From Chloroflexota bacterium (GTDB taxonomy: Bacteria; Chloroflexota; Dehalococcoidia; UBA2979), in assembly GCA_027592645.1 (NCBI GenBank), contig JAQCKI010000009.1, positions 1 through 34,434 on the forward strand: a DNA stretch of 34,434 nt. Reading direction: 5' to 3'. The translations under genes were made by a program, and so were the position numbers. This document shows positions 6,341 through 16,451 of the stretch, piece after piece (the first letter of the stretch is position 1; the number at the start of each line of letters is the position of its first letter). Under the pieces are notes generated by a model. It made no database searches and was not told the origin of the DNA. It was given only the letters and a program-made list of their open reading frames with translations.

Positions 6341-7164
6341 GCGGGCTCCTCCCCGTACTGGTAGGCGACATCATCGTCGGCGCGCTGGAGCAGCACCACC
6401 AGCCGCTCCGCGCCGTCGTAGTGAGGCGTGAACTCGTAGTCGCCGAAGCGGGCCACCACCCGCAGCCCCGCGATCCGCGCTGCCAGGTCGATCTCGCTCG
6501 GCGTGTAGGTCCGCAGGTAGAACTGCGTCGTCAGCCGGGTGAGCCGCCCCTGGCGGTCCGCGACGTCGAAGTGCCACGTGACTTCCTTGGTCCCCTGCAT
6601 CGGGATCGCCGCCACGGAGACGACCTTCGAGACGGTTCCATCGCGCCACGGCTTCGTCCAGTGCTCGATCAGCGGCTGCGGCGTGGGGTCGAAGTCCTCG
6701 GCCGCGGGCGACTCCACGTCCACCACGGCGACGCCACCGGGCGCCAGGTGCCGCGCCATGCTCTCCAGCGCCAGCACGAAGTCGTCGATGCTCTCCATGT
6801 GCTGCAGCGTGCCCAGTGGCGCGCACACCACATCAAAGCGGCCACGTAGCCGCAGCGTGCGCAGGTCGCCCACCGTCCAGCGCACGGGCAGGTCGCCCGC
6901 TCGCTCCCGTGCCACCGCCAGCATCGAGGCGGAGACGTCGACCCCGGTTACCTTCGCGCCGGCCTCCGCCAGTGGCACCGCGATGCGGCCAGTGCCACAC
7001 CCCAGTTCCAGCACACGCGGGCCGTGGATGTCTGACAGCCGCAGGTAGAACGAGGCGTCGTCGTGGAAATCCTCGAAGTCGAGGTCATAGAACGGCGCGA
7101 TTCGATCGAACGGATCGCCCTCGGGCGGTTCGGGGTCACGAGGCGAGGCGGGGCGGTTGTTCAC
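6337..7164 (-). CDS. Class I SAM-dependent methyltransferase
   Basis: Cytoplasmic methyltransferase of 275 residues with a Rossmann-type SAM site. Motif I is VLELGCGTGR at 51-60, followed by VTGVDVSASML (acidic residue for the SAM ribose), the aspartate of WTVGDLRTL and FDVVCAPLGTLQHM in the motif IV region. The C-terminal half is a mixed beta domain of unknown specificity (WHFDVADRQGRLTRLT). The substrate cannot be told. The GTG at 7164 has no Shine-Dalgarno but a TAGCAT box exactly 7 bases upstream, suggesting a leaderless transcript that continues into plsX. Confidence 0.82.
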   Translation of the reverse strand: MNNRPASPRDPEPPEGDPFDRIAPFYDLDFEDFHDDASFYLRLSDIHGPRVLELGCGTGRIAVPLAEAGAKVTGVDVSASMLAVARERAGDLPVRWTVGDLRTLRLRGRFDVVCAPLGTLQHMESIDDFVLALESMARHLAPGGVAVVDVESPAAEDFDPTPQPLIEHWTKPWRDGTVSKVVSVAAIPMQGTKEVTWHFDVADRQGRLTRLTTQFYLRTYTPSEIDLAARIAGLRVVARFGDYEFTPHYDGAERLVVLLQRADDDVAYQYGEEPA

Positions 7165-7171
7165 ACCATCG

Positions 7172-7177
7172 ATGCTA
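7172..7177 (-). promoter_or_regulatory. -10-like box for a leaderless methyltransferase-plsX transcript
   Basis: On the minus strand TAGCAT (TANNNT) lies 7 bases before the GTG at 7164, placing the predicted transcription start on the start codon. No clear -35 is seen. Confidence 0.4.
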
Positions 7178-7238
7178 TCCGAGCACTGGTGCGGCGGCGA
7201 GGCTTGACGCGCACCCGCCGCGCGCGGAGCATCGGCGC

Positions 7239-7769
7239 GTGACCACGTTCGACGCCATCCGTATCGCCTCCCTCGTCCGCACGATCCCCGACTTCCCGGA
7301 GCCGGGCATCCTGTTCCGCGACATCACGCCCCTGCTCTACGACCCGGACGCCCGCCGCGAGGTGATCGACGCCCTGACCGACGCCGCCCGAGACCTCGGC
7401 GCCACGCTGATCGTCGGCGTGGAGTCGCGCGGCTTCATCTTCGGCGTCCCCGTGGCGGAGCGGCTCAACGTCCCGTTCGTGCCGGTGCGGAAGCCCGGCA
7501 AGTTGCCGGACGAGTTCGCCTCCGTCGCCTACGAACTGGAGTACGGCAGCGGCGAGCTGCAGATGCACCGCACCCCGCCGGTGGCCGGGCATCGCGCGGT
7601 GGTCGTCGATGACCTGCTCGCGACCGGCGGCACCGCCTGGGCGACCGCACGGCTGATCGAGGAGTGCGGCGGCACCATCGCCGGCTTCGTGTTCGTCATC
7701 GAACTCACCGCGCTCAACGGCCGTGCCCGCCTCGGCACGCACGAGGTCAGGACGCTGCTGCAGTATTAG
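7239..7769 (+). CDS. apt: Adenine phosphoribosyltransferase
   Basis: Salvages adenine with PRPP to give AMP in the cytoplasm. The 176 residues match the Apt family: IPDFPEPGILFRDITPLL at 16-33 is the characteristic N-terminus and VVVDDLLATGGTA at 121-133 is the PRPP-binding loop. The GTG start at 7239 is preceded by GGAG at about 9 bases and gives the normal family length; the open frame upstream is low-complexity and not conserved. mtnP, two genes downstream, releases adenine from methylthioadenosine, so the two enzymes form a salvage pair. Confidence 0.95.
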   Translation: MTTFDAIRIASLVRTIPDFPEPGILFRDITPLLYDPDARREVIDALTDAARDLGATLIVGVESRGFIFGVPVAERLNVPFVPVRKPGKLPDEFASVAYELEYGSGELQMHRTPPVAGHRAVVVDDLLATGGTAWATARLIEECGGTIAGFVFVIELTALNGRARLGTHEVRTLLQY

Positions 7770-7801
7770 CGCGTTGCCTCCCCCGTTGAGAACATCCGTC
7801 C

Positions 7802-7807
7802 TATTCT
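7802..7807 (+). promoter_or_regulatory. -10-like box upstream of the HNH gene
   Basis: TATTCT lies in a short AT-rich island in otherwise GC-rich DNA. It ends 7 bases before an ATG at 7815, as expected for a leaderless transcript. No -35 at 16-18 bases is obvious. Confidence 0.4.
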
Positions 7808-7814
7808 ATTGCGC

Positions 7815-7844
7815 ATGAACGCCCCCACCTGGCGCGTCGCATGA
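7815..7844 (+). CDS. Possible 9-residue leader peptide coupled to the HNH gene
   Basis: An ATG 7 bases after the TATTCT box opens a nine-codon frame (MNAPTWRVA) whose TGA overlaps the HNH start as ATGA. The HNH gene has no Shine-Dalgarno of its own, so translation of this micro-ORF could deliver ribosomes to it. It is too short to support by composition. Confidence 0.3.
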   Translation: MNAPTWRVA

Positions 7845-8371
7845 GCCTCCGCCGTGTCACCGGCGGCGAGGTGGTGCGCACCGGCTTCGGCATCTTCGCG
7901 CGGCACGAGGTGCGCGCCGGGCACGTGGTCGTGCGCCTCGATCGCCGCACGTTTGAGCGCCACCGCGCGGCCCTCGATCGGGGCGAGCCGGTCGATATCA
8001 CGTCGGAGGCCGGTCGCACGCTCTGGTGGGCCTCGGACGGCCTCTATTGGGAGGATGAGGGGCTGGACGCGGAGGCCGTGGGCCTCCTGCTCTGGGACCG
8101 TCAGCGCCGCCACGATGCGCGCCTGGATCGCCTCCGCAAGATCCGCGCCGCGGAGGAGGCGGTGGAGGGCGGCCGTCGCGCCCGCATCCCGGACGAGGTG
8201 CGCGCCTTCGTGTGGCATCGGGATGACGGTCGGTGCGTCCGCTGTGGCTCGGAGGGCGACCTCCAGTTCGACCACGTGATCCCGGTGGTCAAGGGTGGAG
8301 GCGTCGCGGCGGAGAACATCCAGGTGCTGTGTGGCGACTGCAACCGCCGCAAGAGCGACTCGATCGTGTGA
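7841..8371 (+). CDS. HNH endonuclease-domain protein
   Basis: Protein of 176 residues with a C-terminal HNH nuclease module. RCVRCGS (Cys132, Cys135) and LQFDHVIPV (Asp144-His145) are followed by ENIQVLCGDCNRRKSD (Asn159, Cys164, Cys167, Asn168). The four cysteines would hold a structural zinc and the His/Asn set is catalytic. The N-terminal ~110 residues are an Arg-rich region without a family I recognise. The ATG overlaps a micro-ORF stop (ATGA). It sits alone among metabolic genes with no restriction, phage or transposase partner, so it is more likely a solitary housekeeping HNH protein than part of a defence unit, although that is inference. Confidence 0.82.
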   Translation: MSLRRVTGGEVVRTGFGIFARHEVRAGHVVVRLDRRTFERHRAALDRGEPVDITSEAGRTLWWASDGLYWEDEGLDAEAVGLLLWDRQRRHDARLDRLRKIRAAEEAVEGGRRARIPDEVRAFVWHRDDGRCVRCGSEGDLQFDHVIPVVKGGGVAAENIQVLCGDCNRRKSDSIV

Positions 8372-8474
8372 CGGCGCGGCGGATGGCTTCGCACGGACAC
8401 CGCGAACGCTTTACGCTCACCCGGACGGGGAATCCTCGCCGCGCCTACGGTGGCGGGGCGCACGGAGGCGTGCG

Positions 8475-9377
8475 TTGAGCGGCACACACCACCTGGCCGA
8501 AGTGGGCGTCATCGGCGGCTCGGGCTTCTATGAGATGCCCGGCCTGACCGAGGTGGAACACGTCCAGCTCGCGACCCCCTACGGGGCCCCCAGCGGCGCG
8601 ATCACGACCGGCGTGCTGCACGGCCGGCGGGTCGCCTTCCTACCTCGCCACGACCGAGGCCATCGCCTCCTGCCGTCCGAGCTGAACGCGCGCGCCAACA
8701 TCTACGCGCTGAAGATGCTCGGCGTCCGCCGCATCGTCGCCGTCTCCGCCGTCGGTTCGCTCCGCCTCGAGATCGAACCGCTGCACGCCGTGGTGCCGGA
8801 CCAGGTGATCGACCGCACCCAGGGCCGCCCATCCACGTTCTTCGGCGGCGGCGCGGTGGCCCACGTCGGCCTCGCCGACCCGTTCTGCCCGACCCTCTCG
8901 GCCTCGCTCGCCACGTCTGCGGAGGCCGCCGGTGTCACCATCCATCGAGGTGGCACGCTCGTCGTGATCGAGGGCCCCGCGTTCTCCACGCGTGCCGAGT
9001 CCACGCTCTACCGCGCCTGGGGTGGCGACATCATCGGCATGACCGCGGTCCCGGAGGCGAAACTCGCCCGGGAAGCCGAGATTTGTTACGCCTCGCTCTG
9101 CTTCGCCACCGACTACGACGTCTGGCACGAGTCGGAGGCGGATGTTTCCGCGGACCTCGTCGTCCAGAACCTCCACCGCAACGCGGATCGCGCCCGTGCC
9201 TCCGTCGCCGGCGTCATCGAGGCGCTCGACGGCATCGAGGACGGCTGCGGCTGCCAGGATGCGCTCGCCACCGCGCTCGTCACATCGCACGAGCAGGTGT
9301 CCGTGGACACCCGGCGCCGGCTCGGTCTGATCGTGGAGCGGTACTGGGGGGCACCGGAACGGGGGGCGGCGCGATGA
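8475..9377 (+). CDS. mtnP: S-methyl-5'-thioadenosine phosphorylase
   Basis: Splits methylthioadenosine with phosphate into adenine and methylthioribose-1-phosphate. The 300 residues carry the MTAP signatures: GVIGGSGFYEMPG at the N-terminus, FLPRHDRGHRLLPSELN, VSAVGSL, STFFGGG, IEGPAFSTRAES, and IGMTAVPEAKLAREAEICY followed by TDYDVWHE. The start is an unusual TTG at 8475: CGGAGG lies 6 bases upstream and conserved sequence starts right after it, while no in-frame ATG or GTG fits. Its stop overlaps the next gene's start (ATGA at 9374-9377). Apt upstream can reuse the released adenine. Confidence 0.94.
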   Translation: MSGTHHLAEVGVIGGSGFYEMPGLTEVEHVQLATPYGAPSGAITTGVLHGRRVAFLPRHDRGHRLLPSELNARANIYALKMLGVRRIVAVSAVGSLRLEIEPLHAVVPDQVIDRTQGRPSTFFGGGAVAHVGLADPFCPTLSASLATSAEAAGVTIHRGGTLVVIEGPAFSTRAESTLYRAWGGDIIGMTAVPEAKLAREAEICYASLCFATDYDVWHESEADVSADLVVQNLHRNADRARASVAGVIEALDGIEDGCGCQDALATALVTSHEQVSVDTRRRLGLIVERYWGAPERGAAR

Positions 9378-10288
9378 CGGACGCACTCCGCCGCGACCGG
9401 GCCGTCGCCCGCGCCATGTACCAGGTGCGCGAGTCGCGCGACAAGCGCCTGCTGGAGGCGCGCCTCTCGGACGACCGTGCACTGAGCGCGTACGCCCTCG
9501 GTCACCTGGAACCGGAACTGATGGCACTCGCGCAGTTCTGGACGGCGGACGGGCCGGGCGGGCAGGCCACGGTGATGCATGCGCGCGCCCTTGGATCAGT
9601 CACGGTCACTATCGGCGACCCGGCGGGCGTTGAGGCGATCATGAGCGTGCACCCCGGACTGCGGTCCGCGTACCTCTCGACGGCCTCGCCCGACCACATC
9701 CCGGTGCTGAAGCGGACGCACTTCGTCACGGATACGTTGCGGATGATGCGCATGTCCGTGAATGCGTTCACGTTCCAGGATCTCCCCGGCGAGGTGCGGC
9801 GGCTCCGCGGAGTGGACGCGCAGCGCATCAATGCGCTCTACGCCACGGACGGCTCCCCGAGCCGCTACAGCCAGGCCGCGATCGAGCGCGCGGTCTACTA
9901 CGGAGCGTTCGATGACGGGCGGCTGCTGGCCGTGGCCGGCACTCACATCGTCTCGCCACACCAGTCGCTGGCGGTCGTAGGCAACGTCCTGACGCACCCA
10001 CTGCACCGAGGGCAGGGCCTCGCGACGCGCGTCACGGCAGCCGTCACCCGCGACCTACTGCGCGCCGGGTGTAGCGAGGTGGTCCTGACGGTGGACCCGC
10101 ACAACACCCCGGCAGTCGTCGCCTACACGCGGCTCGGGTACCGTCAGGGGGCAGCCGTCATCGAAGCACGCCTGCAACGAACTGACACATTTGGCATGAC
10201 ACCGGCCTGGCGGCGGTACCTCGCAAAGCGACGAGGGCGCGCGCTGGGTGGCGGCATTGAACTCGTCGCCCTGAACCAGGTGCGTTGA
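9374..10288 (+). CDS. GNAT-family N-acetyltransferase
   Basis: Protein of 304 residues whose C-terminal half is a GNAT acetyl-CoA-dependent acyltransferase. Beta4 is VVGNVLTHP, the acetyl-CoA-binding loop is HRGQGLATRV (the R/Q-x2-G-x-A type), and VVLTVDPHNTPAVVAYTRLGY is the end of the fold. The N-terminal ~130 residues look like a second, degenerate GNAT-like half without the binding loop. The ATG overlaps the mtnP stop by 4 bases, so it is translationally coupled to methylthioadenosine salvage. The substrate is unknown; the context makes a metabolite more likely than a ribosomal protein. Confidence 0.82.
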   Translation: MTDALRRDRAVARAMYQVRESRDKRLLEARLSDDRALSAYALGHLEPELMALAQFWTADGPGGQATVMHARALGSVTVTIGDPAGVEAIMSVHPGLRSAYLSTASPDHIPVLKRTHFVTDTLRMMRMSVNAFTFQDLPGEVRRLRGVDAQRINALYATDGSPSRYSQAAIERAVYYGAFDDGRLLAVAGTHIVSPHQSLAVVGNVLTHPLHRGQGLATRVTAAVTRDLLRAGCSEVVLTVDPHNTPAVVAYTRLGYRQGAAVIEARLQRTDTFGMTPAWRRYLAKRRGRALGGGIELVALNQVR

Positions 10289-11626
<1,338 letters not shown>

Positions 11627-11666
11627 ACGCACGACGCGGCCCGGATGGGCCGGCCTCGGAGGACGC

Positions 11667-12878
11667 ATGACCACCTCGTTCATGAGCAGCCCCTCGACCC
11701 GCTTCACCAGCGAGTCCGTGACCGAAGGCCACCCGGACAAATTGTGTGACCAGGTCTCGGACGCAATCCTGGACGCGCTGCTCACGCAGGATCCGATGTC
11801 GCGCGTCGCCTGTGAGACGGCCACCACCACCGGCACCGTGTGGGTCTTTGGTGAGGTCACGACCAGCGGCTACGTGGAGATCGAGGACATCGTCCGCGAG
11901 ACCGTCGCCAACATCGGCTACACCGGCAGCGACATCGGCTTCGACGCCGCGACCTGTGGCGTGATGTCCTCGATCAAGGGGCAGTCGCCGGACATCGCAC
12001 GGGGCGTGGATCGCGCCATCGAGGCCCGCGAAGGCCTCGGCGAGGTCGACCTGTACGACCTCACCGGCGCGGGCGACCAGGGCATGATGATCGGCTTTGC
12101 CTGCACCGAGACCGAAGAACTGATGCCGCTCACCATCGCCCTATCGCACCGCCTCACGCGGCGCCTCGCGGAGGTGCGCAAGGCGGGCACGCTGGACTTC
12201 CTGCGGCCCGATGGCAAGTCCCAGGTCACGGTGGAGTACGCCTACGGTGCGCCCCGCCGCATCGATGCCGTGGTGATCTCCACCCAGCACTCGCCGGACA
12301 TCTCCGAGGCGGCGCTGCGCGAGGCGGTCATCGAAGAGGTCATCCGCCCGATCTGCCCCGTGGACCTGATGGACGAGCAGACGCGGATCTACGTGAACCC
12401 CACCGGCCGCTTCGTCGTCGGCGGCCCCATGGGCGACGCCGGCCTCACCGGGCGCAAGATCATCGTCGACACCTACGGCGGCGTCGCCCGCCACGGCGGT
12501 GGCGCATTCAGTGGCAAGGACCCCTCGAAGGTAGACCGCTCCGCAGCCTACGCCGCGCGCCACCTCGCGAAGAACGTGGTCGCCGCCGGCCTCGCCGAAC
12601 GGTTCGAGGTGCAGGTTTCGTACGCGATCGGCGTCTCGCGGCCGACCTCCATCGCCTTCGAGACGTTCGGCACCGCCCGGATCGACGAGCAGGAGCTCGG
12701 CCGGCTGATCGAGAAGCTCTTCGACATGCGCCCGGCGGCGATCATCGACCGCTTCGACCTGCGCCGGCCCATCTACCTGCCGACGGCCTCCTACGGACAC
12801 TTCGGGCGCACCGATGTGGATCTGCCGTGGGAACGGCTGGACTACGTGGACGCGCTTCGCAGCGAGGCCGGTCTCTAG
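11667..12878 (+). CDS. metK: S-adenosylmethionine synthetase
   Basis: Makes SAM from methionine and ATP. The 403 residues show the full family pattern: [22 protein letters not shown] at the N-terminus, the [15 protein letters not shown]-binding signature and the [20 protein letters not shown]-loop-like motif near residues 275-293. The ATG has a strong GGAGG 6 bases upstream. No SAM riboswitch is visible in the 40 bases between ahcY and metK, so the pair is probably co-transcribed and constitutive. Confidence 0.98.
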   Translation: MTTSFMSSPSTRFTSESVTEGHPDKLCDQVSDAILDALLTQDPMSRVACETATTTGTVWVFGEVTTSGYVEIEDIVRETVANIGYTGSDIGFDAATCGVMSSIKGQSPDIARGVDRAIEAREGLGEVDLYDLTGAGDQGMMIGFACTETEELMPLTIALSHRLTRRLAEVRKAGTLDFLRPDGKSQVTVEYAYGAPRRIDAVVISTQHSPDISEAALREAVIEEVIRPICPVDLMDEQTRIYVNPTGRFVVGGPMGDAGLTGRKIIVDTYGGVARHGGGAFSGKDPSKVDRSAAYAARHLAKNVVAAGLAERFEVQVSYAIGVSRPTSIAFETFGTARIDEQELGRLIEKLFDMRPAAIIDRFDLRRPIYLPTASYGHFGRTDVDLPWERLDYVDALRSEAGL

Positions 12879-12935
12879 CGCGCAACTGATCATCCGTCTC
12901 AGCAAAAGCGCTTGGACGGGCGCACAGTCGGGGCC

Positions 12936-12941
12936 TACGAT
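12936..12941 (+). promoter_or_regulatory. -10 box for a leaderless sugar-nucleotide operon transcript
   Basis: TACGAT ends 6 bases before the ATG at 12948, and TTGGAC (12912-12917) lies 18 bases further up as a weak -35. The gene has no Shine-Dalgarno, so transcription starting at the ATG is the simplest reading. Confidence 0.45.
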
Positions 12942-12947
12942 CCGCGG

Positions 12948-13952
12948 ATGCGAGCCATCGTCCTGGTTGGGGGAGAAGGCACGCGGCTTCGGCCGCTCAC
13001 CTGGCGGACGCCCAAGGCGCTCGTCCCGGTGCAGAACCGTCCGCTGCTGGATCACCTGCTCCTGCACCTCGGCCGCCATGGCGTCACCCACGTCACGCTC
13101 GCCCTCACCCGCCGCACCGAGGCGATCCGGGAGGCGTTTGGCGACGGATCACGACTCGGCCTCAGCATCGATTACGCCTACGAGGAGACGCCACTGGGCT
13201 CCGGCGGCGCAATTGCCGCCATCGCCGGTGAGTGGAACGAGACGTTCATCGTCTGCAACGGCGACGTGATCACCTCGATCGACCTGTCCGCGATGCTCGA
13301 GGCCCACCGCGAGCGCGGCGCGGAACTTTCCATCTCACTGCACGAGGTTGACGACCCCTCGCCCTACGGCGTGGTCGACATGGCTACCGATGGCCGCATC
13401 CGCCGCTTCGTCGAGAAGCCGCGCCGCGAGGACGCCCCATCGCGCCTGATCAACGCCGGCACGTGGATCTTCCAGCCGTCGCTGCTCGCGCGCATGAACC
13501 CGACCACCTTCAACCGCGTCGAAGACCGCCTCTTTCCGGAACTCTGCGCCGAGGGCCGCGCAGTGTTCGGATTCCACGATGCGGACTACTGGATCGATGT
13601 CGGCAACCCGAGCGCCCTCCTCCGCGTGAACCTGGATCTGGCTGGCGCGCGTGCGGTCATCGACCCCAGCGCACGCATCGACCCCGCTGCCCGCATCATC
13701 GGCCCCGCCGTCATCGGCGCCGGGTGCGTGGTGGAAGCAGACGCGGAGGTTCGTGGCAGCGTCCTCTGGGACGGCGTCCGCATCGAAGCGGGTGCGACCG
13801 TGAACGCCTCGATCCTCGCGAGCGAGGTCCGCGTCGGCGCGGGAGCCACGGTCGAAGACTCGGTCATCGCGCATGGCGTCGCCGTCCCCGCCGGGGCGCG
13901 GCTGGCGCAGCAGTCTCTGGAGCCGGCCGTACAGACCGGGGCAAACGCCTGA
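12948..13952 (+). CDS. Sugar-phosphate nucleotidyltransferase (mannose-1-phosphate guanylyltransferase type)
   Basis: Transfers NMP from an NTP to a hexose-1-phosphate. The 334 residues have an N-terminal nucleotidyltransferase domain with the signature GGEGTRLRPLT at 8-18 followed by TPKALVPV, the G-D of VCNGDV, VEKP and DYWIDVGNP. A C-terminal left-handed beta-helix of hexapeptide repeats begins near residue 235. This layout is common in GDP-mannose pyrophosphorylases, but glucose-1-phosphate thymidylyl- or uridylyltransferases cannot be excluded. The ATG at 12948 starts just before the signature. The stop overlaps the next start (TGATG), and the following phosphomutase and isomerase favour mannose. 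Confidence 0.88.
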   Translation: MRAIVLVGGEGTRLRPLTWRTPKALVPVQNRPLLDHLLLHLGRHGVTHVTLALTRRTEAIREAFGDGSRLGLSIDYAYEETPLGSGGAIAAIAGEWNETFIVCNGDVITSIDLSAMLEAHRERGAELSISLHEVDDPSPYGVVDMATDGRIRRFVEKPRREDAPSRLINAGTWIFQPSLLARMNPTTFNRVEDRLFPELCAEGRAVFGFHDADYWIDVGNPSALLRVNLDLAGARAVIDPSARIDPAARIIGPAVIGAGCVVEADAEVRGSVLWDGVRIEAGATVNASILASEVRVGAGATVEDSVIAHGVAVPAGARLAQQSLEPAVQTGANA

Positions 13953-15382
13953 TGGCGCAGATCCGCTTTGGCACTGACGGGTGGCGCGCGGTCATCGCGG
14001 AGGACTTCACCTTCGACAACGTCCGCGCAGTCGCACAGGCCACGGCTGACTGGCTGAAGCGCGAGAAGCAGGCCAGCAAGGGCGTCGTGATCGGCTACGA
14101 CACGCGCTTCCTCTCGGGCACGTTCGCCGCTGCCGTCGCGGAAGTCATGGCTGCCAACGACATCCATGTCGCGCTGACAAACACGTTCCTCCCGACCCCC
14201 GCTCTCTCCTGGGCCGTCCGAGACCGGCAGGCAGGCGGCGGCGTGATGATCACCGCCAGCCACAACCCCGCCCGCTGGAACGGCTTCAAGGTGAAGCCGG
14301 ACTACGGCGGCTCCGCCCCCGACTCCGTCACCGCCGCGATTGAGAACGCGATCCCGGCGATTCTCGCCAGTGGCAAGGTCCACGCGCGCCCGCTCGGCGA
14401 GGCGGAGGCCCAGGGGCTGGTCGAACGCATCGACGTCCGCAACGCCTACCTGCGCACGATCACGGGCTTCGTGGACATCGAGGCGATCAAGGCGGCGAAC
14501 CTCAACATCCTCGTGGATCCCATGTACGGCTCCGGGATGGGTTGGCTCCCCCGCGCGATCGAGGGCGGCGCCACCACCGTGCAGGAGATTCACGGCGAAC
14601 GGAATCCGTCCTTCCCCAACGTCCGCGCCCCCGAACCGATCGCCTCCAATCTCCAGGAGCCGATGGCGATCCTCGCGGCGGGCGGATTCGATGCCGGACT
14701 CGCGCTCGATGGCGATGGCGACCGCTTCGGCCTGATCGATGAGCGCGGACAGTTCATCACGCAACTGCAGACGTTCGCGCTGCTCGTCTACTACTTCCTC
14801 GAGGTCCGAGGCGAGCGTGGCCCCATCATCCGCTCCGTGACGATGACCCGCATGGTGGACCGGCTGGGCGAGATCTACGGCTGCCCGGTCTTTGAGACCC
14901 CGGTCGGCTTCAAGCACCTCGGCGAGAAGATGCGCGAGTCGGACGCGATGATCGCGGGCGAGGAGTCCGGCGGCTCCGCCTTCCGCGGCCACATCCCGGA
15001 ACGTGACGGCCTCCTCGCGGCGCTGTTCGTCCTCGATCACATCGCCCGCACCGGCAAGCGACCGTCTGAGCTGCTGGAGGAACTCTCTGCAATCGTGGGG
15101 CCGCACGAATACGACCGCGTGGACATCACGGTCCGCACCGAAGAGCGTGCCGCCATCGAGGCGCACGTGCAGGCGCAGAACCCCGAGATGATCGCGGGCC
15201 TGCGCGTCATCAGTCGCGACCAGGTGGATGGCTATCGCTTCGTACTGGAGGGCGGCTGGTGGCTGCTGATGCGCTTCTCCGGCACGGAGCCGCTCATGCG
15301 CATCTACGCTGAACTCCCCACGACCGAACAGGTGCAGGACGCCCTTGCCACTGGCCAGGCGATTGCCGGCATCTCGCTGTGA
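13952..15382 (+). CDS. Phosphomannomutase/phosphoglucomutase (alpha-D-phosphohexomutase)
   Basis: Interconverts hexose-6- and hexose-1-phosphate through a phosphoserine enzyme. The 476 residues contain all four active-site elements: TASHNP with Ser103, the metal-binding DGDGDR at 253-258, the sugar-binding GEESGG, and the phosphate-binding RFSGTEPLMR near the C-terminus. FGTDGWR at 6-12 marks the N-terminus. The start overlaps the nucleotidyltransferase stop by one base and the stop overlaps the isomerase GTG by 4 bases, so the three proteins are made together. The family is known to take mannose or glucose phosphates; sequence alone does not decide. Confidence 0.94.
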   Translation: MAQIRFGTDGWRAVIAEDFTFDNVRAVAQATADWLKREKQASKGVVIGYDTRFLSGTFAAAVAEVMAANDIHVALTNTFLPTPALSWAVRDRQAGGGVMITASHNPARWNGFKVKPDYGGSAPDSVTAAIENAIPAILASGKVHARPLGEAEAQGLVERIDVRNAYLRTITGFVDIEAIKAANLNILVDPMYGSGMGWLPRAIEGGATTVQEIHGERNPSFPNVRAPEPIASNLQEPMAILAAGGFDAGLALDGDGDRFGLIDERGQFITQLQTFALLVYYFLEVRGERGPIIRSVTMTRMVDRLGEIYGCPVFETPVGFKHLGEKMRESDAMIAGEESGGSAFRGHIPERDGLLAALFVLDHIARTGKRPSELLEELSAIVGPHEYDRVDITVRTEERAAIEAHVQAQNPEMIAGLRVISRDQVDGYRFVLEGGWWLLMRFSGTEPLMRIYAELPTTEQVQDALATGQAIAGISL

Positions 15383-16446
15383 CACCTGATGCGATCGCCC
15401 GCCTGAGCGATGCCGCCCTGCGCGCCCGCGTCGATCCCTCGGGGTTCGACCGGTTGCTGCAGGGACTCCCGGCGCAGGCGCGTAGCGCGTGGCAACTGGG
15501 GCTGGACGCGCCGTTCGAGGGTTTCACCACGCCGTCACGCGTGCTGCTGGTCGGGCTCGGCGGCTCCGCCATCGGCGCTGACGTGGCGGCGACATTGGCC
15601 TCTGACCTGTGCGAGATTCCGGTGCGCGTGGTACGCAACTACCATCTGCCGCCGCTGACCCCAGAGACGCTCGTCATCCTCTCCTCCTTCTCCGGCGACA
15701 CCGAGGAGACCCTGGCCGCCTTCGACACCGTCGCGGCCTCGGACGCGCAGGCGATCGCGGTGACCACCGGCGGTCGCCTGGCCGCGCGAGCGCGACGCCA
15801 CGGTATGCCGCTCATCATCTACGCATGGGACGGCGCACCGCGTACTGGCCTGGGCTTCGGCGTGTTCATCCCGCTTGCCCTGCTCCGCCGCCTGGGCGTG
15901 ATGGTCATCTCGGACGCCGAGGTGCAGGCGGCCTTTGAGACACTCGACCGCTGCACCGCCGAGTACGGCCCCGCCAGCGAACACAGCCGCGCTCGCCACC
16001 TCGCCGCGTGGCTGGAGGGCAGCGTCCCCGCGATCATCGGTGCTGACATGCTGGAGGTCGCGGCGCGACGCTGGGCGGGCGAGATCAGCGAGAACGCGAA
16101 GCAGCCCGCCGCGTCGTACGCGATCCCGGAGTTCAACCACAACCAGTTCGAAGCCGTCGCCCGCCCGGAGACGCGCGTCGAGCCGCTGCGGTTCGTCCTG
16201 CTGGACGCCCCCCCGGTACACCCTCGGAACCGCCTGCGTGTCACCCAGACGGCGGAGATGATGCAGCAGGCGGGTCGCCACGTGGAGATCGCGGACGCCG
16301 GTGGCGAGACGCCGTTGGAGGCGATCCTCGCCTCGTGCGCCCTCGGCTCGTGGACGTCGTACTACCTCAGCCTGCTGAGGGAGGTCGACCCGGCCTCGAT
16401 GACCGTGATGGATCAACTGAAGCGCACGCTCGCCCAGGAGCAGTAG
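15379..16446 (+). CDS. Bifunctional phosphoglucose/phosphomannose isomerase (SIS domain)
   Basis: Interconverts fructose-6-phosphate with glucose-6- and mannose-6-phosphate. The 355 residues have two SIS half-domains: VLLVGLGGSAIGADV with LVILSSFSGDTEETL in the first, and the C-terminal PGI/PMI domain with AGEISENAKQPA and IPEFNHNQFEA (catalytic Glu and His region). This is the archaeal/bacterial PGI-PMI type rather than classical Pgi. The GTG start at 15379 overlaps the phosphomutase stop (GTGA). It supplies mannose-6-phosphate to the genes just upstream. Confidence 0.93.
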   Translation: MTPDAIARLSDAALRARVDPSGFDRLLQGLPAQARSAWQLGLDAPFEGFTTPSRVLLVGLGGSAIGADVAATLASDLCEIPVRVVRNYHLPPLTPETLVILSSFSGDTEETLAAFDTVAASDAQAIAVTTGGRLAARARRHGMPLIIYAWDGAPRTGLGFGVFIPLALLRRLGVMVISDAEVQAAFETLDRCTAEYGPASEHSRARHLAAWLEGSVPAIIGADMLEVAARRWAGEISENAKQPAASYAIPEFNHNQFEAVARPETRVEPLRFVLLDAPPVHPRNRLRVTQTAEMMQQAGRHVEIADAGGETPLEAILASCALGSWTSYYLSLLREVDPASMTVMDQLKRTLAQEQ

Positions 16447-16451
16447 TCGCG

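Noticed and set aside
7841-8371. HNH protein as part of a defence or mobile system
   Set aside because: There are no partner methylase, phage, transposase, repeat or att-like sequences. The neighbours are housekeeping genes and base composition does not change.
13586-15385. A 599-codon minus-strand open frame opposite the phosphomutase
   Set aside because: It mirrors the codon pattern of two solid plus-strand genes, has Asp/Arg/Val/Gly-rich low-complexity composition and shows no motif. The same applies to long frames at 18994-20217 and 31034-32209.
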